Source of the DNA: JARRQB01 sp965368585
GTDB lineage: Bacteria > Pseudomonadota > Gammaproteobacteria > Chromatiales > Chromatiaceae
Direction: 5' to 3'
DNA length: 64,000 bases
Assembly (NCBI GenBank): GCA_965368585.1
Contig: CBDUNM010000011.1
Coordinates: forward strand, 1 to 64,000
The position numbers and the translations under genes are program-made. The notes under the pieces were generated by a model. The model made no database searches, was not told the origin of the DNA, and was given only the letters and a program-made list of their open reading frames with translations. Below are positions 53,244-61,674 of this stretch, one piece after another. The first letter of the stretch is position 1. The number at the start of each line of letters is the position of its first letter.

Positions 53244-53396
53244 TTGAGCGAACTGACCGAAGACGAACAACGGCGCATCATGGAATCGCCGCCCAAGGGG
53301 ACCTGGGCGCTGATTTTGCTTATCGGCCTGGGCATGCTGGCGGCATGGCTTTATTTCTTCTTCGGCGTGTTCATGTCGCACGGCCCGGTCAACTGA
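53244..53396 (+). CDS. Cytochrome c oxidase subunit 2A (ba3-type)
   Basis: A 50-residue single-helix subunit (TWALILLIGLGMLAAWLYFF, about 20-39) starting at TTG 53244 after GGGGG (53232). The N-terminal LSELTEDEQRRIMESPPKG is typical of subunit 2A of Thermus-like ba3 oxidases. It precedes subunits II and I in the same order as in ba3 operons. An in-frame ATG at 53166 would add unrelated residues. The short gene would be missed by many gene callers. Confidence 0.8.
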   Translation: MSELTEDEQRRIMESPPKGTWALILLIGLGMLAAWLYFFFGVFMSHGPVN

Positions 53397-53406
53397 GGGA
53401 GATCAG

Positions 53407-53910
53407 ATGCACATTGATCCGTTGGAAAAAAAGTGGATGTACGTGGTGGGATTGATGACCGTCGTCATGATTGCCTCAATGGCTTACGCGGCCGTGGTCA
53501 TGAACATGCACCCGCCCAGCAACGTGGAAACCATCGACCCGAAGACATTGCACCTTTCCGGCGAGTTCGCCGAAGACAATCTCGGCGTCACCGAGAATGA
53601 AGACGGTTCACTCACGGTACGTCTGATCGCCGCGCGCTATTCGTTCTATCCGCAAGAGCTGGCACTGCCGGCAGACACACCGATCACCTTCCGCCTCACC
53701 AGTCCCGATATCGTGCACGGCGTCCATATTCCGTTTACCAATATGAGCTCCATGGTCATCCCGGGATATATCTCGGAGGTGAACACCACGTTCAACGCGA
53801 ACCGGGTCGGCGAACACCAGCTGTTGTGCAACGAATACTGCGGTCTGGGCCATGACTACATGTGGTCGCGCCTGACGATTGTCCCCAAGGGCGAGAGGAC
53901 TGGAACATGA
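53407..53910 (+). CDS. cbaB: Cytochrome c oxidase subunit II (ba3-type)
   Basis: A 167-residue subunit with one N-terminal membrane helix (about 12-34) and a periplasmic cupredoxin domain. The CuA site is visible: HGVHIPFTN supplies a His, and CNEYCGLGHDYM has the Cys-x3-Cys-x3-His-x2-Met ligands. It receives electrons from cytochrome c. The single helix and short length mark the B-type (ba3) family. It overlaps subunit I by 4 bp. Confidence 0.95.
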   Translation: MHIDPLEKKWMYVVGLMTVVMIASMAYAAVVMNMHPPSNVETIDPKTLHLSGEFAEDNLGVTENEDGSLTVRLIAARYSFYPQELALPADTPITFRLTSPDIVHGVHIPFTNMSSMVIPGYISEVNTTFNANRVGEHQLLCNEYCGLGHDYMWSRLTIVPKGERTGT

Positions 53911-55535
53911 GCGAGACCTATAACAAAGCAAACGGCGTGAGCATGGCGAACATGTGGGTCGCCTTCCTCGCCTTCATGGTCGCAATCGTGCTTGGCCTCT
54001 ACCAGGTCGCCAACCGCAGCGGCTTCTTCCCCGAGATCGAATCGCACGAGTTGTATTTCGCGTCGGTATCCACCCACGGCGTCCTGATGGGCTTCGTGCT
54101 GACGACGTTCTTCATTATGGGCTTTGGCTATCATACGGCCACCTCATCGCTCAAGCGCGCACTGTGGAAACCGGGGCTGGCGTGGCTGGGGTTTTTCACC
54201 GCCTTGGGCGGAACCGTGCTGGCGGCCATCCCGCTGCTGTCGGGCGATGCCTCGGTACTGTACACCTTTTACCCGCCGTTGAAGGCCGACCCGAAATTCT
54301 ATATCGGCGCGACCTTGCTGGTCGTGGGCTCCTGGCTCTGGTGCCTGGAAATGATCATGTCCGTGGTCAACTGGAAACGCGACAATCCGGGCAGGGTGGT
54401 ACCGCTGGCCATGTACGGTACGACTGCCAACGCCATCATGTGGCTGTGGACCAGTGCCGGCGTCGCCTTGGAAATGATTTTCCAACTCATCCCCTGGTCG
54501 CTGGGCTGGAAGGATACGGTCGATCCCGGACTCGCCCGGACGCTGTTCTCCTGGACCCTGCACGCCATCGTGTACTTCTGGCTGTTTCCCGCCTATATCG
54601 CCATGTACACCCTGGTACCGAAAGCCGCCGGCGGACGCGTGTTCAGCGACGAGATGGGGCGCGTGGCCTTCATTATGCTGCTGGTGATGAGCGTGCCGAT
54701 CGGCTTTCATCACCTTTACATGGACCCGCAACTTGCGGCTGGCTTCAAGTTTCTGCACATGATCGGCACCTTCGGCGTGGCCATTCCGACCCTTTTGACC
54801 GGCTTTACCGTGCTGGCGTCACTGGAGATCGCCGGTCGTCTGCGCGGCGGCAAGGGATTGTTTGGCTGGATCGCCGCGCTTGACTGGAAGGAGCCGCTGG
54901 TGGTGGCGGCCATGCTGTCGCTGTTCATGCTCATCACCGGCGGTTTCGGCGGCATGATCAACGCCAGCTACCAGATGAACACGCTGGTGCACAACACCCA
55001 GTGGGTGACCGGTCATTTTCATCTGATCTTTGCCGGCACCTCCGTCATCATGTACCTCGCCGTCGCCTACCATTTGTGGCCGAGAATCCTGGGCCGCAAG
55101 CTGCATTCGCGCGGTCTGGCCGTTCTGCAGTTATGGCTATGGACGATCGGCATGCTGGTGCTGACCATGCCCTGGCACGTGCTCGGTCTGCTGGGACAAC
55201 CACGCCGCATCTCCTCCGCGCCCTACGACTCGCCGCTGGTAGAGCAATGGGACCCGCATGAGGCCGCCATGATCGTCGGCGGCGTCATTCTCACCGTCTC
55301 GGCCATCCTGTTCGTGTACAACCTGCTGATCACCCACGTCAGCGCGAAGCGGCCGCAAGACGACGGCGACGAGTTCGCGACCGCCATCTACCCGCCGGTG
55401 ACGGTTCCGAAGGCGATGAACGGCTTTGCACTGTGGAATGCCATAGTGGCGGTTTGGATGGTGGTGGCGTACGGTATTCCGATTACCCAGTTTTTTATAC
55501 TCGACGTACCCGGCTCGATGCCCTGGGGGTACTGA
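53907..55535 (+). CDS. cbaA: Cytochrome c oxidase subunit I (ba3-type)
   Basis: A 542-residue heme-copper oxidase subunit with about 13 membrane helices. SVSTHGVLMGFVLT has the low-spin heme His; SWTLHAIVYFWLFPAY has the CuB His and cross-linked Tyr; VPIGFHHLYMDP has the CuB His pair; QWVTGHFHLIFAGT supplies heme a3 and low-spin ligands. This is a proton-pumping oxygen reductase of type B. It starts at ATG 53907, overlapping subunit II by 4 bp, and its stop overlaps the cytochrome c gene by 1 bp. Confidence 0.96.
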   Translation: MSETYNKANGVSMANMWVAFLAFMVAIVLGLYQVANRSGFFPEIESHELYFASVSTHGVLMGFVLTTFFIMGFGYHTATSSLKRALWKPGLAWLGFFTALGGTVLAAIPLLSGDASVLYTFYPPLKADPKFYIGATLLVVGSWLWCLEMIMSVVNWKRDNPGRVVPLAMYGTTANAIMWLWTSAGVALEMIFQLIPWSLGWKDTVDPGLARTLFSWTLHAIVYFWLFPAYIAMYTLVPKAAGGRVFSDEMGRVAFIMLLVMSVPIGFHHLYMDPQLAAGFKFLHMIGTFGVAIPTLLTGFTVLASLEIAGRLRGGKGLFGWIAALDWKEPLVVAAMLSLFMLITGGFGGMINASYQMNTLVHNTQWVTGHFHLIFAGTSVIMYLAVAYHLWPRILGRKLHSRGLAVLQLWLWTIGMLVLTMPWHVLGLLGQPRRISSAPYDSPLVEQWDPHEAAMIVGGVILTVSAILFVYNLLITHVSAKRPQDDGDEFATAIYPPVTVPKAMNGFALWNAIVAVWMVVAYGIPITQFFILDVPGSMPWGY

Positions 55536-56284
55536 TGAGAACGAAACTATTCTGTCTGGTCGCGCTCGCACTGGCCTCATTCGGCACGGTGCAGGCCGAA
55601 CCTTCAACCAACATCGCCTGGACGCCCGACTTGAAGCGCCTGGTGAAGGGCGGCGATCCCGCCAAAGGGGCCGAGATCGAAAAAGTCGAGACCGAAGACG
55701 TCAACGCCTGTACCGACTGTCACGGCGCAGGAGGGGGCGAGCCCGATCGCGACAAGCACCCCATGCTGGCCAGCCAGGTCGCCGCTTACACGTACAAACA
55801 GTTGCGCGACTACAAAGACGGTAAGCGTGAAAATCGCCGCATGGAAGAGGCGGTGGAACGCCTGAGCGACGCAGAACTGGCGGCGCTGGCAATGTGGTAC
55901 GAACAGCAACCGGTGCCGACGCCCGAGGTCGACGCGGACGAAACCGTCAGCGAGGAGACGATTCGTCTGGTGTTTCGCGGTGACAAGCAGCGCTTGGTAC
56001 AACCTTGCGCTGCCTGCCACGGTACCCGCGGCGAAGGGGCGGACATCGACGTACCCGCCCTCGCCGGACAGAACGTCAAGTACTTCGTGGAGACCATGAA
56101 AGACTACGCCAAAGGCAAGCGCGGCAACGATATCTATGGCCGCATGCGCATCATCGCAAAGGCCCTGACCCGCGACGAGATCAATGAACTGGCGGTCTTC
56201 TATGCACGCGAGAGCTCAACGCGCGTCAGGCCGATCTTCAAAAACCTGAGAATGGGCCCCGTCATCCGGAGCGAAGACGGATAA
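55535..56284 (+). CDS. Diheme cytochrome c4-like protein
   Basis: A 249-residue periplasmic cytochrome. The signal peptide starts at ATG 55535 (LFCLVALALASFGTVQA). Two heme c sites are visible: NACTDCHGAGG and QPCAACHGTRGEG, each CxxCH, about 95 residues apart as in c4-type. Axial Met candidates include the Met before LASQ and near GRMRII. It is encoded directly after the ba3 oxidase (TGATG overlap), so it is its likely electron donor. A stem-loop follows 10 bp after the stop. Confidence 0.94.
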   Translation: MRTKLFCLVALALASFGTVQAEPSTNIAWTPDLKRLVKGGDPAKGAEIEKVETEDVNACTDCHGAGGGEPDRDKHPMLASQVAAYTYKQLRDYKDGKRENRRMEEAVERLSDAELAALAMWYEQQPVPTPEVDADETVSEETIRLVFRGDKQRLVQPCAACHGTRGEGADIDVPALAGQNVKYFVETMKDYAKGKRGNDIYGRMRIIAKALTRDEINELAVFYARESSTRVRPIFKNLRMGPVIRSEDG

Positions 56285-56293
56285 TCAAGTCGC

Positions 56294-56327
56294 CGCGCCG
56301 TTGCAGATGGACATTTGCAACGGCGCG
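56294..56327 (+). terminator. Stem-loop ending the ba3 oxidase operon
   Basis: CGCGCCGTTGCA (56294-56305) pairs perfectly with TGCAACGGCGCG (56316-56327), a 12-bp stem with a 10-base loop. There is no T-run, so it may act with Rho or stabilize the mRNA. The region 56328-56550 holds no gene that I see. Confidence 0.6.
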
Positions 56328-56550
56328 CCGGGCTGATAATCTGGACAGCCCGGCGAAAAAAACTTACGGGTGCCTCAATTTGTACGGATTCTTGTCCGAG
56401 ATCAAGGCGGACTTTGCTCGCGACCTACAGGGTACGGCCCTGGCACTCAGGGTTGTGAAAAGCATCCGCGCGCGGATATATCGGAAAACAAGACCGGTTC
56501 ACCGGCACCCCTGACAATCAATGTTTCTTCAAAGTGAGAAAGGAGGATAT

Positions 56551-57132
56551 ATGGGCTGCAAGAAAGTACTGCTCATCCCGTTGTTCGGCTCGATGCTGGC
56601 GGCCGGCGCCGCTCAGGTTCAAGCCGACCCGTCAGCCATCATGATGGCCAACACCTGTGCCGGTTGCCACGGCACTGAGGGTCAAAGTGTAGGCCCAGCC
56701 TCGCCCAACCTGGCAGGCATGTCGGAATCGTACTTCATCGATTCGATGCAGGCGTTTAAGGAAGGCACGCGCCCCGCAACCATCATGGACCGAATCGCCA
56801 AGGGTTACACGGAGGCGCAGATCGAGGCCATGGGCGGCTATTTCGCCGGACTGCCCGTTTACAAGGCTCCGCAGACGGTCGACGCCGGCAAGGTAAAAAT
56901 GGGTGCCGAGATCTACGACAAAGGCTGCGCCAAATGTCACGATGAGGGTGGCAGTCTGCCGGACGACGACTCGGGCATTCTCGCGGGCCAATGGCTGCCG
57001 TACCTGAAATATTCGATGGCCGACTTCACCGAAGGGCATCGTGAAATGCCCAAGAAAATGAAAAAACAAGTGGAAAAGCTCAGTGCTGATGAAATCGAAG
57101 CATCGCTCCACTACTTCGCCGGCCAGCAGTAA
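56551..57132 (+). CDS. fccA: Sulfide dehydrogenase, diheme cytochrome subunit FccA
   Basis: A 193-residue diheme cytochrome c, the electron-accepting subunit of flavocytochrome c sulfide dehydrogenase. The start ATG 56551 follows AGGAGG. A signal peptide (LLIPLFGSMLAAGAAQVQA) precedes two CxxCH sites: NTCAGCHGTEGQS and KGCAKCHDEGG. The c4-like fold and immediate neighbour fccB (21 bp later) support FccA. An in-frame ATG 30 bp upstream (56521) is possible but has no better ribosome binding site. Confidence 0.94.
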   Translation: MGCKKVLLIPLFGSMLAAGAAQVQADPSAIMMANTCAGCHGTEGQSVGPASPNLAGMSESYFIDSMQAFKEGTRPATIMDRIAKGYTEAQIEAMGGYFAGLPVYKAPQTVDAGKVKMGAEIYDKGCAKCHDEGGSLPDDDSGILAGQWLPYLKYSMADFTEGHREMPKKMKKQVEKLSADEIEASLHYFAGQQ

Positions 57133-57153
57133 CCACGGGAGAGGATGAAGACA

Positions 57154-58434
57154 ATGGCAGAATTTTCTCGCAGAGACTTTTTGAAAATCACCGGCGGCGC
57201 GGCGGCACTCGGTGCCGTCGGCTTTCCCGCCATCCTCAAGGCGGCGGGCGGCAAGAAGGTGGTCGTCGTCGGCGGCGGTGTGGGCGGTGCGACCACCGCC
57301 AAATACATCAAGATGGCCGATGCGTCGATCGACGTGACGTTGGTCGAGCCGAACCAGGAGTACTACACCTGCTTTCTGAGCAACGAGGTCCTGGGCGGCA
57401 ATCGTAAGATGGAAACCATCAAGGTCACCTACGACGGGCTGAAGGGGCATGGCATCAACGTCGTGCACGACATGGTCACGGGAATTGACGGCGGGGCGAA
57501 AAAGGTCATGACCGCCGGCGGCAAGACCCTCGAGTACGACCGTTGCGTGGTGGCCCCGGGTATCTCGTTCAAGGGCAATATCGAAGGTTATGACGAGGCG
57601 GCTATGAAGGCCATGCCGCACGCCTGGAAAGCCGGCGAACAAACCATGCTGCTGCGCCAGCAGCTCGAGGCCATGGACGACGGCGGTGTGGTGCTGATTG
57701 CGGCCCCACCCAACCCCTTCCGTTGCCCGCCCGGTCCGTACGAGCGCGCCTGTCAGATCGCCATGTACCTGAAGGCGCACAAACCCAAGTCCAAGCTGAT
57801 AATTCTGGACGCCAAGGACAAGTTCTCGAAGATGAAGCTGTTCACGCAGGCGTTCGAGCGTCATCACTCCGGGATCATCGAGTGGGTGGCCGGCAAGGAC
57901 ATCGGTGGCGGCGTGAATCGTGTCGATGCCGGCACGATGACCGCGTACACCGCTGACGGCACGGCCCACAAGGTGGCTGTCGCCAACATCATCCCTGCGC
58001 AAAAGGCCGGCATGATCGCCGAGACGGCCGGCTTGACCAACGACGGGGGCTGGTGTCCGATTGACGGGCGCACCTTCGAATCCACCCAGGTCAAGAATAT
58101 TCACGTCGTCGGCGACGCCTCGGTTGCCTCACCCTTGCCGAAGTCGGCCTACGCGGCCAATTCCGAGGCCAAGGTGTGCGCCGCGGCGATCGTGGACCTG
58201 GTCAACGGCCGCGAGCCCGGCGATCCTTCGCTGGTCAACACCTGCTACTCGGTGGTCGGCCCGGACGATGCCATCTCGGTCGCCATGGTCTACAAACTTC
58301 AGGACGGGAAGCTGGACAAGGTGGATGGCTCCGGCGGCCTGACCTCCATCGACAGCGCACCCGACATGCGGGCGCGTGAGGTGCAGTATGCCTACAGCTG
58401 GTTCGAGAACATCAAGAAAGACAGCTGGGGCTGA
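57154..58434 (+). CDS. fccB: Sulfide dehydrogenase, flavoprotein subunit FccB
   Basis: A 426-residue FAD protein that oxidizes sulfide in the periplasm. A Tat signal (SRRDFLKITGG at about residues 5-15) precedes KKVVVVGGGVGGATTAKYIK (FAD site), YYTCFLSNEVLGG, and PFRCPPGPYERACQIAMYL with the first redox cysteine region, and NTCYSVVGPDDAIS with the second. The two cysteines form the active disulfide in the Allochromatium enzyme (recalled). The start ATG 57154 has GAGAGG at good spacing; an ATG at 57145 is an alternative. It forms a unit with fccA. Confidence 0.95.
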   Translation: MAEFSRRDFLKITGGAAALGAVGFPAILKAAGGKKVVVVGGGVGGATTAKYIKMADASIDVTLVEPNQEYYTCFLSNEVLGGNRKMETIKVTYDGLKGHGINVVHDMVTGIDGGAKKVMTAGGKTLEYDRCVVAPGISFKGNIEGYDEAAMKAMPHAWKAGEQTMLLRQQLEAMDDGGVVLIAAPPNPFRCPPGPYERACQIAMYLKAHKPKSKLIILDAKDKFSKMKLFTQAFERHHSGIIEWVAGKDIGGGVNRVDAGTMTAYTADGTAHKVAVANIIPAQKAGMIAETAGLTNDGGWCPIDGRTFESTQVKNIHVVGDASVASPLPKSAYAANSEAKVCAAAIVDLVNGREPGDPSLVNTCYSVVGPDDAISVAMVYKLQDGKLDKVDGSGGLTSIDSAPDMRAREVQYAYSWFENIKKDSWG

Positions 58435-58466
58435 TCGGGTAACACTTCGACCTTACTGAATTGCAC

Positions 58467-58487
58467 AGGGCCCTTCGGGGCCCTTTG
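58467..58487. terminator. GC-rich hairpin between fccB and trpC
   Basis: AGGGCCC (58467-58473) pairs with GGGCCCT (58478-58484) around TTCG, followed by TTG. It separates the convergent fccB and trpC genes and could act in both directions. Confidence 0.6.
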
Positions 58488-58507
58488 TCGTATTCGCCCG
58501 GAATCCG

Positions 58508-59323
58508 TTATTCCGGTACGGACGCCTGGCCGAACAACTCGGCCAGGCGCCGGCCCGGGTCGGCGGCGCGCATGAACGCCTCACCGACCAGAAAGGCATG
58601 CACACCATGCTCGCGCATCAACTGCACGTCGGCAGGCGCGAGAATACCGCTCTCGGTAACGACCAGCCGGTCGTCGGGAATCCGCTCGCACAGATCCAGC
58701 GTGGTCTGCAGGCTCACTTCGAAGGTCCTGAGGTTGCGATTGTTGATCCCCACCAGGCGATTGGGAACGCGCAGCGCGCGCTCGAGTTCCTGCGCGTCGT
58801 GCACCTCGATCAGTACGTCCATACCCAGTCGCCGGGCGAGGTCACTGAGTTCGCGCATCCGTGCGTCGTCGAGGCAGGCCGCGATCAGCAATATGCAATC
58901 GGCACCGATCAGGCGCGCCTCGTAAACCTGGTAAGCGTCGACGATGAAGTCCTTGCGGATGACCGGGAGGTCGCAGGCGGCCCTGGCGGCCGTCAGATAA
59001 CTGTCCGCACCTTGAAAAAAATCGATATCGGTCAATACCGAAAGACAAGCGGCGCCGTGCGCGGCGTAGCTGCGCGCGATCTCGGCTGGCTCGAACTTCT
59101 CGCGCAACACGCCTTTGGATGGCGAGGCCTTCTTGATTTCGGCAATCACGCCCGCTTGTCCGGCGGCTATCCGCGCGTCGAGCGCGCTTACAAACCCACG
59201 ACACGCGGACAAGCCGTTCAAAGCCTCCATCAACTCGGACAATGTGCGGCGCTCGGCGCGCTCCTGGATCTCTTCGAGTTTGCGCGCAACGATGCGTTTC
59301 AATATGTCGGGCGTATTGCTCAC
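58508..59323 (-). CDS. trpC: Indole-3-glycerol phosphate synthase
   Basis: Ring-closing step of tryptophan synthesis. The 271-residue TIM barrel has VIAEIKKASPSKGVLREKF, LSVLTDIDFFQGADSYL, VIRKDFIVDAYQVYEARLI, DCILLIAACLD, LVGINNRNLRTFEVSL and VTESGILAPADV. The start is GTG 59323 (SNTPDILKRIV), with AGAGGG upstream; an ATG at 59356 is an alternative giving 11 more residues. A separate enzyme (not fused to TrpF), as in Pseudomonas. Confidence 0.96.
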   Translation of the reverse strand: MSNTPDILKRIVARKLEEIQERAERRTLSELMEALNGLSACRGFVSALDARIAAGQAGVIAEIKKASPSKGVLREKFEPAEIARSYAAHGAACLSVLTDIDFFQGADSYLTAARAACDLPVIRKDFIVDAYQVYEARLIGADCILLIAACLDDARMRELSDLARRLGMDVLIEVHDAQELERALRVPNRLVGINNRNLRTFEVSLQTTLDLCERIPDDRLVVTESGILAPADVQLMREHGVHAFLVGEAFMRAADPGRRLAELFGQASVPE

Positions 59324-59459
59324 GGAACCCTCTGGGTGGAAATAGGCATCTGCCACGACAACATTCTACTGAATTGACGCATCGATAGTGCGTTCGGCCA
59401 ATTGGAGGCCGGGGGACAAACGCATAGAATGGCGGCAACGCAGTTCGGAGGCATCCATT

Positions 59460-59747
59460 ATGAATATCGCAGGGCGCGTCGGCGTCGCACTGGCAGCCTT
59501 GGTGTGTACGCATGCGGCGTCTTTGTATTTTCGCACCGGCGTTATCGAGCGCGACCTGCAACGGCAAACCAGGGCCGCGCTCGATAATCGCGGTTTTGCA
59601 CGTATCGCCATCCACATGAGCGGCAGAGACATGACCCTGACCGGGCGGGTTGCCGACCGCAATGCGGCGGCGCGGGCCATGTCGCTGGCATCGCGCTCCG
59701 AGGGTGTGCGCGTGGTCCATGATCAATTGCGGCTCGACCGCAACTAG
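59460..59747 (+). CDS. BON-domain exported protein
   Basis: A 95-residue protein starting at ATG 59460 with GGAGG upstream (about 59446). A hydrophobic N-terminal stretch (GRVGVALAALVC, about 5-18) may be a signal anchor. The rest forms a BON-like domain: VIERDLQRQTRAALDNRGFA, the ITLTGRV-like MTLTGRVADRNAAARAM and EGVRVVHDQLRLD. BON domains bind lipid or stabilize outer-membrane proteins. It is 20 bp upstream of the helix-hairpin-helix gene, probably co-transcribed. Confidence 0.8.
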   Translation: MNIAGRVGVALAALVCTHAASLYFRTGVIERDLQRQTRAALDNRGFARIAIHMSGRDMTLTGRVADRNAAARAMSLASRSEGVRVVHDQLRLDRN

Positions 59748-59767
59748 CCTAGGGAGAAACACTCGGC

Positions 59768-60532
59768 ATGTGGTATCTGATTGCTCAAACGGCGGTCTTC
59801 ATCCTGATCGCCGCCGTCATTGGATTCTGGCTGGGCTGGTATCTCGGCAAGATGAGCGGTCAAACCGACCTTGACCTGCTGGAAACGCGGCTGGCCAGTT
59901 GTCGCAACGCCCGCAAGGACGACAAGGCACAGGTCAAAAAGCTCGAGCAACAACTGCAGGAGCATGCGCGGCAATTCGAGGTCTACGCGGGGGAACAGGC
60001 GCGGCCGGCTGCGGCCGGAGACAACGACTTGGACTTGCTCAAGGAACGTCTGGTCGAGTCCGCGCAGCGGGAGGAAGCGTTCGCGGCACGCATCAAACAA
60101 CTCGAACAGCAGTCACTGGCGCAAGCGAAAAAACTCGATGCCTGCGAAGCGGCGCGGGTGGAGCAGACCGCCGAGTTGGAGCGCCTGCAATTGCGTATGA
60201 GTGAAACAAAGGCTGCCGTTGCGGCGCCGCCAGGCGCAGGTGCACAGCCGGGCGTAGCGGGCAGTGCCGCCCGCGCGAACATGAACATCGAGGAGCGGCG
60301 CCCGACGACGCTGTTGTCGGCCCCTGAGGGTGCGCCCGACGACCTGAAAAAGATCAAGGGGGTGGGTCCGCGTCTCGAGTCGCTACTGCATGAACTGGGT
60401 ATTTTTCATTTCCACCAGATCGCCGCATTTACACCGGGGGACATCGCCTGGGTCAACGAGCGTCTGAGCTTCAAGGGCCGTATAGAGCGCGAGAAATGGG
60501 TCGAGCAGGCGAAAAACTTCGCTGACCACTAG
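59768..60532 (+). CDS. Membrane-anchored coiled-coil protein with HhH domain
   Basis: A 254-residue protein. One N-terminal membrane helix (VFILIAAVIGFWLGWYLG, about 10-27) precedes a long coiled coil (about 38-145) and a Pro/Ala linker. The C-terminal domain (about 190-250) has DDLKKIKGVGPRLESLLHEL then FHFHQIAAFTPGDIAWVNER. This is the helix-hairpin-helix (COG3743-type, flap-endonuclease-like) module also seen fused to ribosomal L21 or NADH dehydrogenase proteins. It may bind DNA or a protein; no catalytic site is visible. Probably co-transcribed with the BON gene. Confidence 0.88.
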   Translation: MWYLIAQTAVFILIAAVIGFWLGWYLGKMSGQTDLDLLETRLASCRNARKDDKAQVKKLEQQLQEHARQFEVYAGEQARPAAAGDNDLDLLKERLVESAQREEAFAARIKQLEQQSLAQAKKLDACEAARVEQTAELERLQLRMSETKAAVAAPPGAGAQPGVAGSAARANMNIEERRPTTLLSAPEGAPDDLKKIKGVGPRLESLLHELGIFHFHQIAAFTPGDIAWVNERLSFKGRIEREKWVEQAKNFADH

Positions 60533-60644
60533 TCGTCCTGGCTGCCCGTTAGTTTCAGCCATGACAATCACGTCGGTAGCCGCGACAGTGTGCGGAAAGA
60601 CTTGCAGGTAATCAGGTTGCGCTAGAGATGAGGCTTGTTCTCGT

Positions 60645-61661
60645 TCAAAATGACTGCGTCAGCACGATGAGTTCGTCGAGACGATTGCGTGCCGCGCCGC
60701 TCTTGATGGCCGCGTCAGCCTGGGCGACGCCTGCCTTCAATGATCCGGCGACTCCCGCCGCGTAGATGGCCGCGCCGGCGTTCAGCGCCACGATGTCGCG
60801 CGCCGGACCAGCATGGTCCTCCAACACCGAACGGATGATGGCCAGGCTGTGCGCCGCATCGTCGGCACGAATCTCGGAAATCGGCTCGCGCTGCAGGCCG
60901 AACTCCTCGGGCTTTATACTGAACCGGCGGATCTGGCCGTTTTTCAGTTCCGCCACGTCGGTTTCGTCGCCGATCGAAATTTCGTCGAGACCGTCGCGGG
61001 CATGTACCACCAGCACGTGTCGGGAACCGAGTCGCTGCAACACCTCCGCCAGCGGCTCCAACAAGTCCGCGCTGAACACACCCAGCACCTGGTTGGGCGC
61101 GCCGGCAGGATTGGTCAGCGGCCCCAGCACGTTGAACACGGTGCGTGTCGCCATCTCCTTGCGCGGTCCGATCGCATGCTTCATGGCGCCGTGATGCGCC
61201 GGCGCGAACATGAACCCCACGCCGACCTGGGCGATACAAGCCGCCACTTGCTCCGGCGTGAGATCGAGACGCACGCCGGCGGCCTCGAGGACATCGGCTG
61301 AACCGGATTTGGACGAAATCGAGCGATTGCCGTGCTTGGCCACCCGAGCCCCGGCCGCCGCACTGACAAAGGCCGCCGCAGTGGAAATATTGAAGGTGCC
61401 GGATGCGTCGCCACCGGTGCCACAGGTATCCACCAGGTGCTCGGCGTGCACATCCACCCGGGTCGCGAGTTCGCGCATGACCGTGGCGGCCGCCGCAATT
61501 TCCGCGACGGTCTCGCCCTTCATGCGCAGTCCGACCAGGAACCCGCCAATCTGCGCTGGTGTGGCGCCACCCGTCATGATGGTGCGCATTACCTGGGTCA
61601 TGTTGTCGGCGGTCAGGTCTTCTCGACGGATGACCTTGTTGATTGCTTGTTGCAGGTCCAC
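60645..61661 (-). CDS. trpD: Anthranilate phosphoribosyltransferase
   Basis: Second step of tryptophan synthesis. The protein is 338 residues. It has LVDTCGTGGDASGTFNISTA (PRPP loop), RVAKHGNRSISSKSGSADVL, GVGFMFAPAHHGAMKHAIGP, VFNVLGPLTNPAGAPNQVLG and HARDGLDEISI. The start is GTG 61661 (VDLQQAINKVI) with GAGGG upstream; a TTG at 61688 is unlikely. A separate protein from TrpG, as in pseudomonads. Confidence 0.96.
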   Translation of the reverse strand: MDLQQAINKVIRREDLTADNMTQVMRTIMTGGATPAQIGGFLVGLRMKGETVAEIAAAATVMRELATRVDVHAEHLVDTCGTGGDASGTFNISTAAAFVSAAAGARVAKHGNRSISSKSGSADVLEAAGVRLDLTPEQVAACIAQVGVGFMFAPAHHGAMKHAIGPRKEMATRTVFNVLGPLTNPAGAPNQVLGVFSADLLEPLAEVLQRLGSRHVLVVHARDGLDEISIGDETDVAELKNGQIRRFSIKPEEFGLQREPISEIRADDAAHSLAIIRSVLEDHAGPARDIVALNAGAAIYAAGVAGSLKAGVAQADAAIKSGAARNRLDELIVLTQSF

Positions 61662-61674
61662 ACTGGTCCCTCGT

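Noticed and set aside
53035..53247. 70-residue open frame ahead of the ba3 operon
   Set aside because: No ribosome binding site, low-complexity basic content and overlap with the true TTG start of subunit 2A in another frame; looks like regulatory DNA.
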